A stretch of DNA of 64,000 nucleotides from contig CAZXOG010000004.1 of assembly GCA_964642315.1 (NCBI GenBank), positions 1-64,000 of the forward strand, read 5' to 3'. A model generated the notes under the pieces. It made no database searches and was not told where the DNA came from. It saw only the letters and a program-made list of their open reading frames with translations. Position numbers and translations under genes: made by a program. Of this stretch, positions 1-8,388 are shown piece by piece (the stretch's first letter is position 1; each line of letters starts with the position of its first letter). The DNA comes from JAGVDM01 sp964642315. Its GTDB lineage: Bacteria; Patescibacteriota; Gracilibacteria; Peribacterales; Peribacteraceae.

Positions 1-1006
<1,006 letters not shown>

Positions 1007-1082
1007 CCAGGGAATTCTTTCTTTGGGCCGTGCTCTGGTTGGTAGCAATCGCCATCACGGGACCAAATTGACTGGGGCTACT

Positions 1083-1128
1083 CCTCAGTGCTCTGATGCT
1101 TGCCTTGCAAGGACACAGAGCACTGGGG
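1083..1128 (+). terminator. Stem-loop downstream of 16S, possible terminator or processing stem
   Basis: A perfect 10-bp inverted repeat, CAGTGCTCTG at 1086-1095 and CAGAGCACTG at 1116-1125, extends by about three further pairs. The 20-nt loop contains the palindrome CCTTGCAAGG. There is no T-run, so it is not a classical intrinsic terminator. Its place 80 nt after the 16S end suggests transcript termination or 3' maturation; that role is inferred. Confidence 0.5.
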
Positions 1129-1223
1129 CCCAGATCGATACTTCTCTACTCGGCGATGGGGTGATTGGTCGTGCCCGGCTATAGTGCATGTTTAAAAGGC
1201 GTGCTCTCCAAGCCAAAATCCTG

Positions 1224-1229
1224 TATACT
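1224..1229 (+). promoter_or_regulatory. -10 box TATACT, 6 nt before ATG 1236
   Basis: Extended form TG-TATACT. A start site 7 nt downstream falls on the ATG, predicting a leaderless mRNA. Confidence 0.7.
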
Positions 1230-1235
1230 ATTTCG

Positions 1236-1463
1236 ATGGTTAATCGCCTGAATCCAGGCGGCCCGCCAAATGTACACCCCGACGACGTCGCGCTGTACCT
1301 TGAAGCAAAACTCACGAAGCGGGCGAGAGAATCAGATCTCCCCGCAGTGAAGAGAGTCCATGATGCGATTGAAAGCGACCCCGCCGTCCGCGAATACGTG
1401 GAACAGCTAGAAAGGTTGCTTGATCCCGATCTGCACCCGTACAAATACCCGGGCACAAACTAG
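1236..1463 (+). CDS. Small hypothetical protein (75 aa)
   Basis: I do not recognise this family. The protein is small, soluble and charged, with a Pro/Gly-rich start (LNPGGPPNVHPDD) followed by a mainly helical stretch (about residues 20-62) and a Pro-rich tail. It has no signal peptide or membrane segment. An upstream in-frame ATG exists at 1188, but TATACT lies exactly 6 nt before 1236, so the shorter form is preferred. It sits alone between the 16S gene and the convergent sufD region, and a shared hairpin follows at 1497-1521. Confidence 0.65.
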   Translation: MVNRLNPGGPPNVHPDDVALYLEAKLTKRARESDLPAVKRVHDAIESDPAVREYVEQLERLLDPDLHPYKYPGTN

Positions 1464-1496
1464 GAACACGGATGTGGTAAAACTACCGCTTACGGC

Positions 1497-1521
1497 AGAG
1501 CTGCTTACGGCTCGCAGCTCT
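1497..1521. terminator. Bidirectional hairpin between convergent genes
   Basis: Perfect 8-bp inverted repeat AGAGCTGC (1497-1504) and GCAGCTCT (1514-1521) with a 9-nt loop. The flank and loop carry a direct repeat GCTTACGGC. It lies between the plus-strand gene ending at 1463 and the minus-strand genes, so it could terminate both directions. Confidence 0.45.
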
Positions 1522-1603
1522 TCGTGAAGAGCGCGATGAAAAGCAGCGCGCCTGCAACGAGAAAATCCCAGCGGATCCGAACTTTGGAGAGAATGTTCTG
1601 CAT
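1505..1603 (-). CDS. Possible 32-aa single-pass membrane peptide
   Basis: An ATG at 1603 opens a 32-codon frame, basic at the N-terminus (SKVRIRWDF) followed by a hydrophobic stretch (LVAGALLFIALF) and a short tail ending CEP. The charge and hydrophobicity pattern resembles a small membrane protein. It lies 41 nt after the sufD stop on the same strand and could be cotranscribed. No -10 box or Shine-Dalgarno site is seen, and its stop lies in the loop of the 1497-1521 hairpin. It may equally be chance. Confidence 0.3.
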   Translation of the reverse strand: MQNILSKVRIRWDFLVAGALLFIALFTKSCEP

Positions 1604-1644
1604 ATCAACACAGTGAAGCACACTTCACGCGTTCCGCAAGAACA

Positions 1645-2589
1645 TCACGGAGCAGACTTCTGCAGCAACGCGGCAGAGAGATGCCGGCGCCACGATGGAT
1701 GAGGGATTTCCGTGAGCGTGCCGCCGAGGAACCCCTCGATGAACATCGAACGTGCCTGGTGTGCGGGAATGCCGCGGGCGGCAAAGGTGAAGAGATCCTC
1801 TTCGCTCACCTTCGCCACTGTGGCACTGTGACTCGCTTTCACGTCGTTCGTGCGGATCTCCAGCGCGGGGACGGCGTCGACTTTCGCCGTAGGATCGAGC
1901 ATGAGAACGTTCTGCGTAAGATACGTCTGCGTGCCGGCGCCCCCGGGACCGATATCGATCTTGCCGTTGCACCGGGCAACAGCTGTATCTGCCGCAATGC
2001 CTCTCATAATGATGTCGCCGCCGCCGTTCCGCCCGCGGAACACATTGCAGACAGAAAACTGATACATGTCTTCATGCGAGGCATAAAATGCCCAACGGAC
2101 AGAGCTTTCGGCATGAAGCCCCCGAAGTTCCGTTGCGAGTGTGTGAGTGACGTGCCCCGTATCGAATGTGGCATTGTGCCAATGCAGGGAACTCTCGTCT
2201 GCCAGCCGTGCCGCCTGCGTGAATCCCGCAGAGGGTGCCTGCGTCTGCGTGCAGTGCAGGAACGTGCAACGCGTACCGCGTGCGAGGAAAATCTCTGTGA
2301 CGCACGACACGTGCTTTTTGGAGCGTGTGCCAAGGAACAGCGCAAGATCCGCGAGCGCGTTTTCCTCAAGGACAATGCAGAGGTGGACCGCTGCCCCGCG
2401 AAGCGGCAACGTAATCGCCTCGGGGAGAACTGTCCCGGCAGGCACGCGGAAGAGGTATCGCGCAGCGCCATCCAGGGGAGTAGCAAGCGAACCGAGCGGC
2501 AGCGCATGGCGACTTGCTTTGTCGGCAAGGCCGAAGAACACGCCGAGATCCCTCGCAGACTGTGGAAGAGGTGTACCATGATCCGCCAT
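1645..2589 (-). CDS. sufD: Fe-S cluster assembly protein SufD
   Basis: SufD partners SufB and the SufC ATPase in the cytosolic SUF scaffold that builds Fe-S clusters. The protein (314 aa) has the SufB/D beta-helix fold signature near its end: ALEIRTNDVKASHSATVAKV, then SEEDLFTFAARGI and the MFIEGFL segment, including the conserved SHSAT histidine. The N-terminal part is short and divergent, as usual for SufD. The longest frame begins at 2688, but a TATTCT -10 box ends 7 nt before ATG 2589 (4 nt before another ATG at 2592), so a start at 2589 or 2592 is chosen. Unlike the usual sufBCD operon, sufB and sufC lie 1.5 kb and 7.4 kb away. Confidence 0.88.
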   Translation of the reverse strand: MADHGTPLPQSARDLGVFFGLADKASRHALPLGSLATPLDGAARYLFRVPAGTVLPEAITLPLRGAAVHLCIVLEENALADLALFLGTRSKKHVSCVTEIFLARGTRCTFLHCTQTQAPSAGFTQAARLADESSLHWHNATFDTGHVTHTLATELRGLHAESSVRWAFYASHEDMYQFSVCNVFRGRNGGGDIIMRGIAADTAVARCNGKIDIGPGGAGTQTYLTQNVLMLDPTAKVDAVPALEIRTNDVKASHSATVAKVSEEDLFTFAARGIPAHQARSMFIEGFLGGTLTEIPHPSWRRHLSAALLQKSAP

Positions 2590-2596
2590 CATCCGC

Positions 2597-2602
2597 AGAA
2601 TA
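2597..2602 (-). promoter_or_regulatory. -10 box TATTCT, 7 nt before sufD ATG 2589
   Basis: Read on the minus strand. The spacing predicts a leaderless sufD mRNA. Confidence 0.55.
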
Positions 2603-2703
2603 GTGCAATGAGGCGCACGCGACCATCGCCCGGCCAGAAAGAACTGCAGTTTCCGGAGAGTCCTCCGGAACCGGCATTTGCCGAGCACCGAAGGACAGCA
2701 GCA

Positions 2704-3105
2704 ATGAATATTCTGGAACGGCTACGAGCGGATGGCGAATCCCCCGAACGGGAACGCCTCATCACGCTCATTGAAACAGGGCAATTGCTGCCGGCAACGG
2801 AGGTGCCGAATCGCGATATCATCGCATGCATCCGCATGCACAGGGGTGCCTTGCGAGAAGTAGTGCAGCTGATCGCAAACGGCGGGTACGCCCGCAACGA
2901 TGCCCATCGGGAACAGGCATGGAACCTCTTGCAACGCTTCGGCGACCTTTCGGAAACGGCGCTTGCCGAGGAGCTCATCGCTCTCGGCCTCAATGAGAGC
3001 ACCCGCTCATTCGGTAGAGAGCTCGGCTCATACCGGTACGTGCTCTTTGCATTCCGCAGAGCCGTGCAACGCTGGCAACGGAACGGCAACGGCAAACAGA
3101 ATTGA
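2704..3105 (+). CDS. Hypothetical protein (133 aa), helical
   Basis: Unrecognised. The reading frame is open much further upstream, but that part is antisense to sufD. The coding-like part begins at ATG 2704 (MNILERLRADGESPERERL). It is rich in Leu, Glu and Arg in amphipathic helical spacing, has no membrane segment or signal peptide, and ends with a basic tail (RRAVQRWQRNGNG). AAGGA lies about 9 nt before the ATG, one of few plausible ribosome-binding sites here. It converges on the gene ending at 3114; both stop codons lie in one hairpin. Confidence 0.6.
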   Translation: MNILERLRADGESPERERLITLIETGQLLPATEVPNRDIIACIRMHRGALREVVQLIANGGYARNDAHREQAWNLLQRFGDLSETALAEELIALGLNESTRSFGRELGSYRYVLFAFRRAVQRWQRNGNGKQN

Positions 3106-3117
3106 GCGATGGCTCAA
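3102..3117. terminator. Shared hairpin holding both convergent stop codons
   Basis: TTGAGC (3102-3107), loop GATG, GCTCAA (3112-3117). The plus-strand stop TGA (3103-3105) and minus-strand stop TGA (3116-3114) occupy mirror positions in the arms. CAG and CTG flanks may extend the stem. Bidirectional terminator function is inferred. Confidence 0.5.
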
Positions 3118-3407
3118 CTGAACCCGATGCCCCTTAGAGCCTTGCGCACGCCGCTTACCTGGTCCACATCCACGGTCATGCGAAGCGCCTTGGGATCGGT
3201 GCGCATCTCAAGCACCTTGGCGAAAGCCCGGCGAAGTTCCGCGGCACGTTCCGGCTGATCCGCATACTGTTCCAGCTGATCGAGCACATCCCCCGGGAAA
3301 ATGCCGAGCCGATTTAAATCGTACTCAAGATTCGGATCACGGAGAATTGCCTCAAGCGCATCGAGATCGGAATCCGGGGAAAGCGGAGGAGATGATGTTT
3401 CTGTCAT
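3114..3407 (-). CDS. Small acidic hypothetical protein (97 aa)
   Basis: Unrecognised. The protein is acidic and helical, with an N-terminal Ser/Pro-rich segment (TETSSPPLSPDSDLDALEA) and a globular part without Cys or membrane segments. The start is well supported: a consensus TATAAT ends exactly 6 nt before the ATG, with TTGCAT 18 nt further upstream as a -35 element. The adjacent upstream gene on this strand (ATG 4074) has its own TATAAT, so the two are separately transcribed. Confidence 0.7.
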   Translation of the reverse strand: MTETSSPPLSPDSDLDALEAILRDPNLEYDLNRLGIFPGDVLDQLEQYADQPERAAELRRAFAKVLEMRTDPKALRMTVDVDQVSGVRKALRGIGFS

Positions 3408-3413
3408 AAATAT

Positions 3414-3442
3414 ATTATAAAATAATTTATTGATTAATGCAA
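3414..3442 (-). promoter_or_regulatory. Promoter TTGCAT-N18-TATAAT, leaderless spacing
   Basis: Minus strand. TATAAT at 3419-3414 ends 6 nt before ATG 3407. The region is markedly AT-rich. One of the clearest promoters in the window. Confidence 0.8.
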
Positions 3443-3477
3443 TAAATCAGCTCACGCGCGCAGAAATGTTTTGTCAT

Positions 3478-4074
3478 TCAAGCCGATCCCTTCGGGAGAT
3501 TGTCTGCAAGCGGCCGGCCCGGCCACGATGCCTCTTCGCCGGATGCAGGCTGCGGCAGCAGGTATGACTGATCATTCACGATCAATTCGCGCGTGTCGCC
3601 AGTCACCCGAAGAATGGGGCTCGCAGGAGGCGCGGGAGACTCCACGCCCGGGGGCGGAATCGAAAGCATGGCATGGAGAGCAGTGAGCTGTCTGCCGCGG
3701 ATTTCCGTCAGCACTTGAGGGGGGAAATCCTGCGCTGTGCCCGTGTGGGCTGTTTGCTGCCATTGGACATCAAGATTCCTGAAAAACTGTTGTGCAAACG
3801 CAAGGCGCTGATCCTCCGGCAATTCCCCCATGCGCCTGTGGTAGTACATCGCAAAACGTATCCGTTCTTCGTCCGCCTCCTTCGTCAGCGACTCATCCTG
3901 TGGATCCTTCAAGCGCCGAAGAGCCAGGGATTGCAGACGCTCAGAAACTTTTGCCATCTCCCCCAAATCCCATGGTGTGAGCAGCTGGGCATCGGGGTGG
4001 TTCCTGTAAAAGGAAACCATGCCCTGGAACGAAGAATCCCGCTGTGCTTCGGTTGTATCATGATGGTATTCCAT
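3478..4074 (-). CDS. Hypothetical soluble protein (198 aa)
   Basis: Unrecognised. The N-terminal two thirds are helical and charged (for example FYRNHPDAQLLTPWDLGEMA), followed by a Pro-rich linker (IPPPGVESPAPPASP) and a short beta-like C-terminal segment. No signal peptide or membrane helix is seen. The longest frame would start at 4083, but that ATG overlaps the T of a perfect extended -10 (TGGTATAAT). The next ATG at 4074 is 7 nt after the box and is taken as the start, giving MEYHHDTTEAQ. This is a clear case where the leaderless rule overrides the longest frame. Confidence 0.65.
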   Translation of the reverse strand: MEYHHDTTEAQRDSSFQGMVSFYRNHPDAQLLTPWDLGEMAKVSERLQSLALRRLKDPQDESLTKEADEERIRFAMYYHRRMGELPEDQRLAFAQQFFRNLDVQWQQTAHTGTAQDFPPQVLTEIRGRQLTALHAMLSIPPPGVESPAPPASPILRVTGDTRELIVNDQSYLLPQPASGEEASWPGRPLADNLPKGSA

Positions 4075-4081
4075 ATTTAGC

Positions 4082-4087
4082 ATTATA
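4082..4087 (-). promoter_or_regulatory. Extended -10 TGG-TATAAT, 7 nt before ATG 4074
   Basis: Minus strand consensus -10 with the TG extension. It overlaps the upstream in-frame ATG at 4083, which therefore cannot be the start of a transcript made from here. Confidence 0.8.
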
Positions 4088-4117
4088 CCATACTATGAAT
4101 AAATATCAATAAACCTA

Positions 4118-5521
4118 TTACCCAACGCTCCCCTCCATTTCGAGCTCAATCAGCCTGTTCATCTCCACGGCATATTCGAGCGGCAGCAACCGGACGATCG
4201 GCTCAATGAAGCCGTTCACGATCATGGCTTTGGCTTCCTCCTCGGCGAGACCGCGGCTCATGAGGTAATGGATATCCTCCTCGGAGAGTTTGCCGACCGT
4301 CGCCTCGTGCGCAATCGTCACGTCGTTGTTGCGGATCTGGATGTCCGGCACGGTGTCCGTGCGGCTCTCCGCATCCAGAAGCAGCGCGTCGCATTCCACA
4401 TTCGCGATGCAGCCGTACGCATGGGGCGCCACCTTGAGCATGCCGCGATACACGGATGTGCCGCCGCTCTTGCTGATGGATTTGGCAACCACTTTGCTCG
4501 AGGTATGCGGCGCCATGTGGAGCACTTTAGCCCCCGTATCCTGCCATTGCCCCGCATTGGCGAACGCGAGACCAAGGTGGTCACAGCGGGCCCCCTCCCC
4601 CACGAGCACCGAGCACGGATAGAGCATCGTAACCCCGGAACCCATGTTGCCGCTGATCCATTCCATCGTCGCATCCCGCTCCACGATTGCGCGCTTGGTG
4701 TTGAGATTGAACGTATCCCGGCTCCAGTTCTCCACCGAGGAGTAGCGCGCACTGGCACCGGGTTTCACGAAGATCTCCACGAGACCGGCATGGAGCGCCT
4801 GGCTCCCGTACTTCGGCGCGGAACACCCCTCGATGTAGTGCACTTCGGCCCCCTCCTCCACCACAATGAGCGTGTGCTCAAACTGCCCCATGTTCCGGGC
4901 ATTCATGCGGAAGTACGCCTGCAGCGGTTCCGCGACCTTCACACCCTTTGGCACGTAGAGGAACGTCCCACCGCTCCACACGGCCCCATGGAGAGCGGCG
5001 AATTTGTGGTCGGTTGGCGGCACGCATTTCATAAAGTACCCCCGTACGAGATCGGGATGTTGCTCTACGGCATCATCCATATCGAGAAAGATCACGCCGA
5101 GCGATTTCCATTGCTCCTTGAGCCGATGGTAAATCACCTCGCTCTCGTACTGTGCGCCGACTCCGGCAAGCACTTTGCGTTCCGCTTCGGGGATTCCGAG
5201 CCGATCGTAAACCCTGCGGATTTCCTCCGGAACTTCACCCCATGTATCAGACTCCCCTGCGCCGGCTGACGCGTAGTAGATGATGTCATCTAGATCGAGC
5301 CGCGAGAGATCCGGCCCCCAGCTCGGGAGCGGCTTTTCGCGGAATATGCGCAGGCACGCAAGACGATGTTCAAGCATCCAATCAGGTTCTCTTTTATCGG
5401 CGCTGATCCTGCGCACGAGCTCCTCATCCACCCCGCGCTTCGCGCCTTCCGCGTATGGCGCGGGATTCGCGGTATCGAAGACCGAGCGGTTGAGGCCGGA
5501 AAAGATGGGTTCTGATGCCAT
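4118..5521 (-). CDS. sufB: Fe-S cluster assembly scaffold SufB
   Basis: Full-length SufB (467 aa), the main scaffold of the SUF complex with SufC and SufD. The family pattern is seen throughout: YESEVIYHRLKEQW in the N-terminal domain, FMKCVPPTDHKFAALHGAVW, then the beta-helix with NVECDALLLDAESRTDTVP containing the conserved Cys, and NNDVTIAHEATVGKLSEED with the conserved His. The start MASEPIFSGLNRS fits the family. A TAGGAT element lies 15 nt upstream, leaving a leader of only a few nt and no Shine-Dalgarno site. sufD and sufC are separated from it by unrelated genes on the same strand. Confidence 0.96.
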   Translation of the reverse strand: MASEPIFSGLNRSVFDTANPAPYAEGAKRGVDEELVRRISADKREPDWMLEHRLACLRIFREKPLPSWGPDLSRLDLDDIIYYASAGAGESDTWGEVPEEIRRVYDRLGIPEAERKVLAGVGAQYESEVIYHRLKEQWKSLGVIFLDMDDAVEQHPDLVRGYFMKCVPPTDHKFAALHGAVWSGGTFLYVPKGVKVAEPLQAYFRMNARNMGQFEHTLIVVEEGAEVHYIEGCSAPKYGSQALHAGLVEIFVKPGASARYSSVENWSRDTFNLNTKRAIVERDATMEWISGNMGSGVTMLYPCSVLVGEGARCDHLGLAFANAGQWQDTGAKVLHMAPHTSSKVVAKSISKSGGTSVYRGMLKVAPHAYGCIANVECDALLLDAESRTDTVPDIQIRNNDVTIAHEATVGKLSEEDIHYLMSRGLAEEEAKAMIVNGFIEPIVRLLPLEYAVEMNRLIELEMEGSVG

Positions 5522-5573
5522 ATCAGAAGGCAGGCAATCCTATCACAAAACCGCATGAAATCGCCAAAATCTC

Positions 5574-6923
5574 CTACTCAGTCACTCCAGCACTCTCCGC
5601 CGAGAACACCCGCATCTCCGCGTATCCCTGCTGCATTACACCACCTATGCGGACATGCTCGCCGAGAAGGGATTCCAGATCCGCGGCTGTCACACCAGAA
5701 GGAACAACGATGACCTCCGCCACCACCGCATTGGGATCGAACGCGCTTAAGGGATCACGAAATTCACCGTCGAGCTTGAGCAGGTAATCATACGCAATAT
5801 CCGGCGCGGGCCTCTCTGCCCGCTGGAGAATGCCGGTGAGTTCCAGCTGATCCTCAAGCACCGGAAGTTCCCGCAGGCGGTACAGGATCTCCACCATGTC
5901 GGCCCGCGTCACGAGCTGGTCCGGCACTCGGTACGTGGCGGGCAGAGCATCCCGCCTCTGGAGAGCATCGAGGTAGGACTCCCACCACTGCTCGCCGAGA
6001 TCTCTCGTGTAGGGAACATCGAGACTGAGCACGATGATTTTGGCCGCCTCCGCGAAATTGATCTGTGCACCGGGACGGAACGTGTGATCGCGGTACCCCT
6101 CGATGATGCCCTCCTGCCAGGCAAAAAGGACATACTGGTAGAACCAATCGCCTTCACGGGCATCCGAGAAGCCCGGCGAATCAAAGAAATCCGCCTCCAA
6201 GACTTCATCTTCACCGTACGCGGCAAGGAGGAGGATCTTCGTGAACTCCGCACGGTTCACCGCACTGGCAGGACGGAATGTTCCATCAGGATACCCGGCA
6301 ACGACGCGCCGTTCCTTGGCCCACGCAATTGCATCGGCATTCGGATGAGACACAGGCACATCGGAGAACACAGGAACGTCGGCGGGAACCGGCGCAAGCA
6401 TGCACGGATCGGCGAAGTAGTTGATCGCATGTCCGTCGGACGTACAGGCAGGATGAATGGATCCATCGCCGCACACGTGCGGCCGGCAATCCGCCTCCAC
6501 GATATGTGTGAGTGGTGGCCGCTGCATGACGGCATCCTCCAGCGGCACGGCCTCGCCGGTCTCCGCATCCCAGACAGCCTGATCGCAGAGACTCGCACGC
6601 AGCTCACCGCCAATATCCCGGGCAACCACGATGGACTGCTCACCTTCGCCAAAATCCACCCCGCACGCCGCGCTGTCGAGGGACGTCGCGAGCATGAGCC
6701 CGTTCACCACGGCCCCCTGCCACACGGTATCGACATCGAAGGCGAACCGGATTTCGCGCGATTCGCGGTCGACGTGCCGGGCAACCACCGTTCCGCGGAA
6801 GAGCACCTTCTCATCGGCATACACATCAACGGGCAACTGCGGCAGACAGCTGCACGCCCATGCAGCAACGGGAAGCACGCCTGCCAGAACCGTGGAAACG
6901 AACGATAAGGGAAGATGACGCAT
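5574..6923 (-). CDS. Exported S-layer-homology protein with NTR/TIMP-like N-terminus
   Basis: The 449-aa protein starts with a signal peptide (MRHLPLSFVSTVLAGVLPVAAWA) directly followed by CSC. The next 110 residues, with VLFRGTVV, FDVDTVWQG and a paired Cys pattern, resemble bacterial netrin/TIMP-like domains. A Cys-rich linker follows (CRPHVCGDGSIHPACTSDG), then SLH repeats around residues 185-345: YPDGTFRPASAVNRAEFTK and YRDHTFRPGAQINFAEAAK are typical, and the third is degenerate. SLH domains usually anchor proteins to cell wall polymers, so a surface location is inferred. The longest frame starts 17 codons earlier at 6974; the later ATG is chosen for the signal peptide. Function unknown. 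Confidence 0.8.
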   Translation of the reverse strand: MRHLPLSFVSTVLAGVLPVAAWACSCLPQLPVDVYADEKVLFRGTVVARHVDRESREIRFAFDVDTVWQGAVVNGLMLATSLDSAACGVDFGEGEQSIVVARDIGGELRASLCDQAVWDAETGEAVPLEDAVMQRPPLTHIVEADCRPHVCGDGSIHPACTSDGHAINYFADPCMLAPVPADVPVFSDVPVSHPNADAIAWAKERRVVAGYPDGTFRPASAVNRAEFTKILLLAAYGEDEVLEADFFDSPGFSDAREGDWFYQYVLFAWQEGIIEGYRDHTFRPGAQINFAEAAKIIVLSLDVPYTRDLGEQWWESYLDALQRRDALPATYRVPDQLVTRADMVEILYRLRELPVLEDQLELTGILQRAERPAPDIAYDYLLKLDGEFRDPLSAFDPNAVVAEVIVVPSGVTAADLESLLGEHVRIGGVMQQGYAEMRVFSAESAGVTE

Positions 6924-7031
6924 GTGGCACCAGAGGAATCTGTAGACAGAAAGCGTAGCAAGTGGCGGGCGCAAATTCTACGGGAGATGCCCCGGATAAG
7001 CATTCCGCTTGATTTTCTTCGCCACAGGCAT

Positions 7032-7061
7032 TTGACACTCTCATAGAGATCACGGTACGTT
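7032..7061 (+). promoter_or_regulatory. Promoter TTGACA-N18-TACGTT
   Basis: Perfect -35 TTGACA (7032-7037) and TACGTT (7056-7061). An in-frame ATT lies exactly 7 nt after the -10 and the first in-frame ATG is at 7090. Confidence 0.6.
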
Positions 7062-7089
7062 GCCCGCCATTTTTTTCCATACCCATCCC

Positions 7090-7602
7090 ATGTCCCTCAC
7101 CCACAACATGCACCGGCTCCTCACAGATCCAACGGAAACTGAACGGGATCTTCTGGAAGTGGAGTACCACGAAGACGCGGAATCGTCCGCGGCGGAAGGC
7201 GCCGTGCAGTCATCGTTCCTCAACAACCTCACCGGCGATCTGGAGGCGCGAGTGGTGAAGGTGAGCAAGAACACGGATCAGCGCCTGATTGTCGTCACGC
7301 AGGATAAAACACTGCTTTGTCTCAAGCGTAATCTTGCGCGTCTGGGTAAGAAGGACTGGGTCGCCCCGCTCTCGACGGTCCTCACTATTTTGATTTCGCT
7401 CATCACCTCAAATTTCCGCCCGGCACTCGGGCTCGGCCCCGCGGAGTGGCGCGCCATGTTCATCGTCTCCGGCTTCATCACGACCGGCTGGCTCGCATTC
7501 ACGCTCCATAGGGCAATCCACGCAAAGACGTTCCACGAGATCGTGCGCGACGTCATTCTGGAACTCTCCGCGCAGAAGCGGTGCCCGCGCGAGGCAATCT
7601 GA
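7090..7602 (+). CDS. Hypothetical membrane protein (170 aa, two membrane helices)
   Basis: Unrecognised. The N-terminal half is soluble and acidic (TETERDLLEVEYHEDAES, then LEARVVKVSKNTDQRLIVV). The C-terminal half has two hydrophobic helices (about residues 97-113 and 124-145) and a short cytoplasmic tail. The frame can begin earlier at TTG 7060, or at ATT 7069 which sits 7 nt after the -10 box; ATG 7090 is the conservative choice. It converges on the 7606 gene with only 3 nt between stops. Its plan resembles the 23306 protein (soluble N-terminus, paired C-terminal helices), but I see no convincing sequence similarity. Confidence 0.65.
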   Translation: MSLTHNMHRLLTDPTETERDLLEVEYHEDAESSAAEGAVQSSFLNNLTGDLEARVVKVSKNTDQRLIVVTQDKTLLCLKRNLARLGKKDWVAPLSTVLTILISLITSNFRPALGLGPAEWRAMFIVSGFITTGWLAFTLHRAIHAKTFHEIVRDVILELSAQKRCPREAI

Positions 7603-7605
7603 TCC

Positions 7606-8328
7606 CTAGAGCAGCTCCACCGTCTCCAGTACCGGACGGAGGTCCGCGCTGTCCTCGACGCAGGCAGAAAAGACGTACGAGTAGCGCTCGCCCGCAAGCT
7701 CGAAATTCTGGAGCAGGCAGTATCCCGTCAGACGGTAGACAGAGAACGTGTGGGCACCGATGGTTTCCTGCTGAATGAGATTCTCCGCCGGGATGGTATC
7801 GGCACCGCTCCCCGCATGCCGGAGAATATCGGCAGCGATTCCCTCTTCCCCGCGCGGTGGGAGGAATGTGAGCTGCAAGGTATGCCCCCACTGGCATTCC
7901 ATGAGTTCGCGCGGCCTGCCGAAGAGCACGCCGTCCACCCCGGAAAGCTCCTGATACGGAGCCGGGACTACGGTGCCGTACCCCCAGGATTCGTTGTACG
8001 GGAACTGCACCGCAATGCCGCGGGACTCGTTGCGGTACTCGATCGTAGATCGCGGAGCATCGGCATTGAGGTGTTCACAAATTTCCATGGTACGCCCGCT
8101 GCCTGCCACCGGCGCCATTCCCTCCATATCCGCCTCCAACGCAGCGAGATCGCTGGAAAGATTCTCAACCTGGCTGTTGAGCTCATCAATCTCCGCCTGC
8201 ATTGTTTCCCGTTGCTCGGCAAGCAATCGTGCCGAACGGAGTGACAGCCACCGGTACGTCCCCGCAGCTGTTGCAATGGCAACCATGAGAACGAGAACGA
8301 AAACGGCGAGAGAACGACGGAGCAGCAT
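7606..8328 (-). CDS. Membrane-anchored hypothetical protein with coiled coil (240 aa)
   Basis: Unrecognised. A single N-terminal membrane anchor (residues 5-23) is followed by a coiled coil (QRETMQAEIDELNSQVENLS, about residues 38-68). A C-terminal domain facing outside carries several Cys (CEHLN, ECQWG, YCLLQNF, ACVED). A bitopic protein with an extracytoplasmic domain is inferred. TACACT ends 7 nt before the ATG. Confidence 0.7.
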   Translation of the reverse strand: MLLRRSLAVFVLVLMVAIATAAGTYRWLSLRSARLLAEQRETMQAEIDELNSQVENLSSDLAALEADMEGMAPVAGSGRTMEICEHLNADAPRSTIEYRNESRGIAVQFPYNESWGYGTVVPAPYQELSGVDGVLFGRPRELMECQWGHTLQLTFLPPRGEEGIAADILRHAGSGADTIPAENLIQQETIGAHTFSVYRLTGYCLLQNFELAGERYSYVFSACVEDSADLRPVLETVELL

Positions 8329-8335
8329 AGTGTCC

Positions 8336-8341
8336 AGTGTA
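8336..8341 (-). promoter_or_regulatory. -10 box TACACT, 7 nt before ATG 8328
   Basis: Minus strand; the spacing predicts a leaderless mRNA. Confidence 0.7.
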
Positions 8342-8377
8342 GCCGTTCATTGCTTTCCGCGGGAGGAGAGACCGTGC

Positions 8378-8383
8378 AATACT
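8378..8383 (+). promoter_or_regulatory. -10-like AATACT, 5 nt before GTG 8389
   Basis: It lies 37 nt from the divergent TACACT box at 8336-8341. The alternative ATG at 8395 is 11 nt away. Confidence 0.45.
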
Positions 8384-8388
8384 GCGCT

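Noticed and set aside
1681..2703. Long plus-strand frame continuous with the 2704 gene
   Set aside because: This part is antisense to sufD, which has clear family motifs; only the section from ATG 2704 is coding-like.
4268..5269. Open frame of 333 codons on the plus strand
   Set aside because: Antisense shadow of sufB, typical of GC-rich codon use; composition rich in His/Arg.
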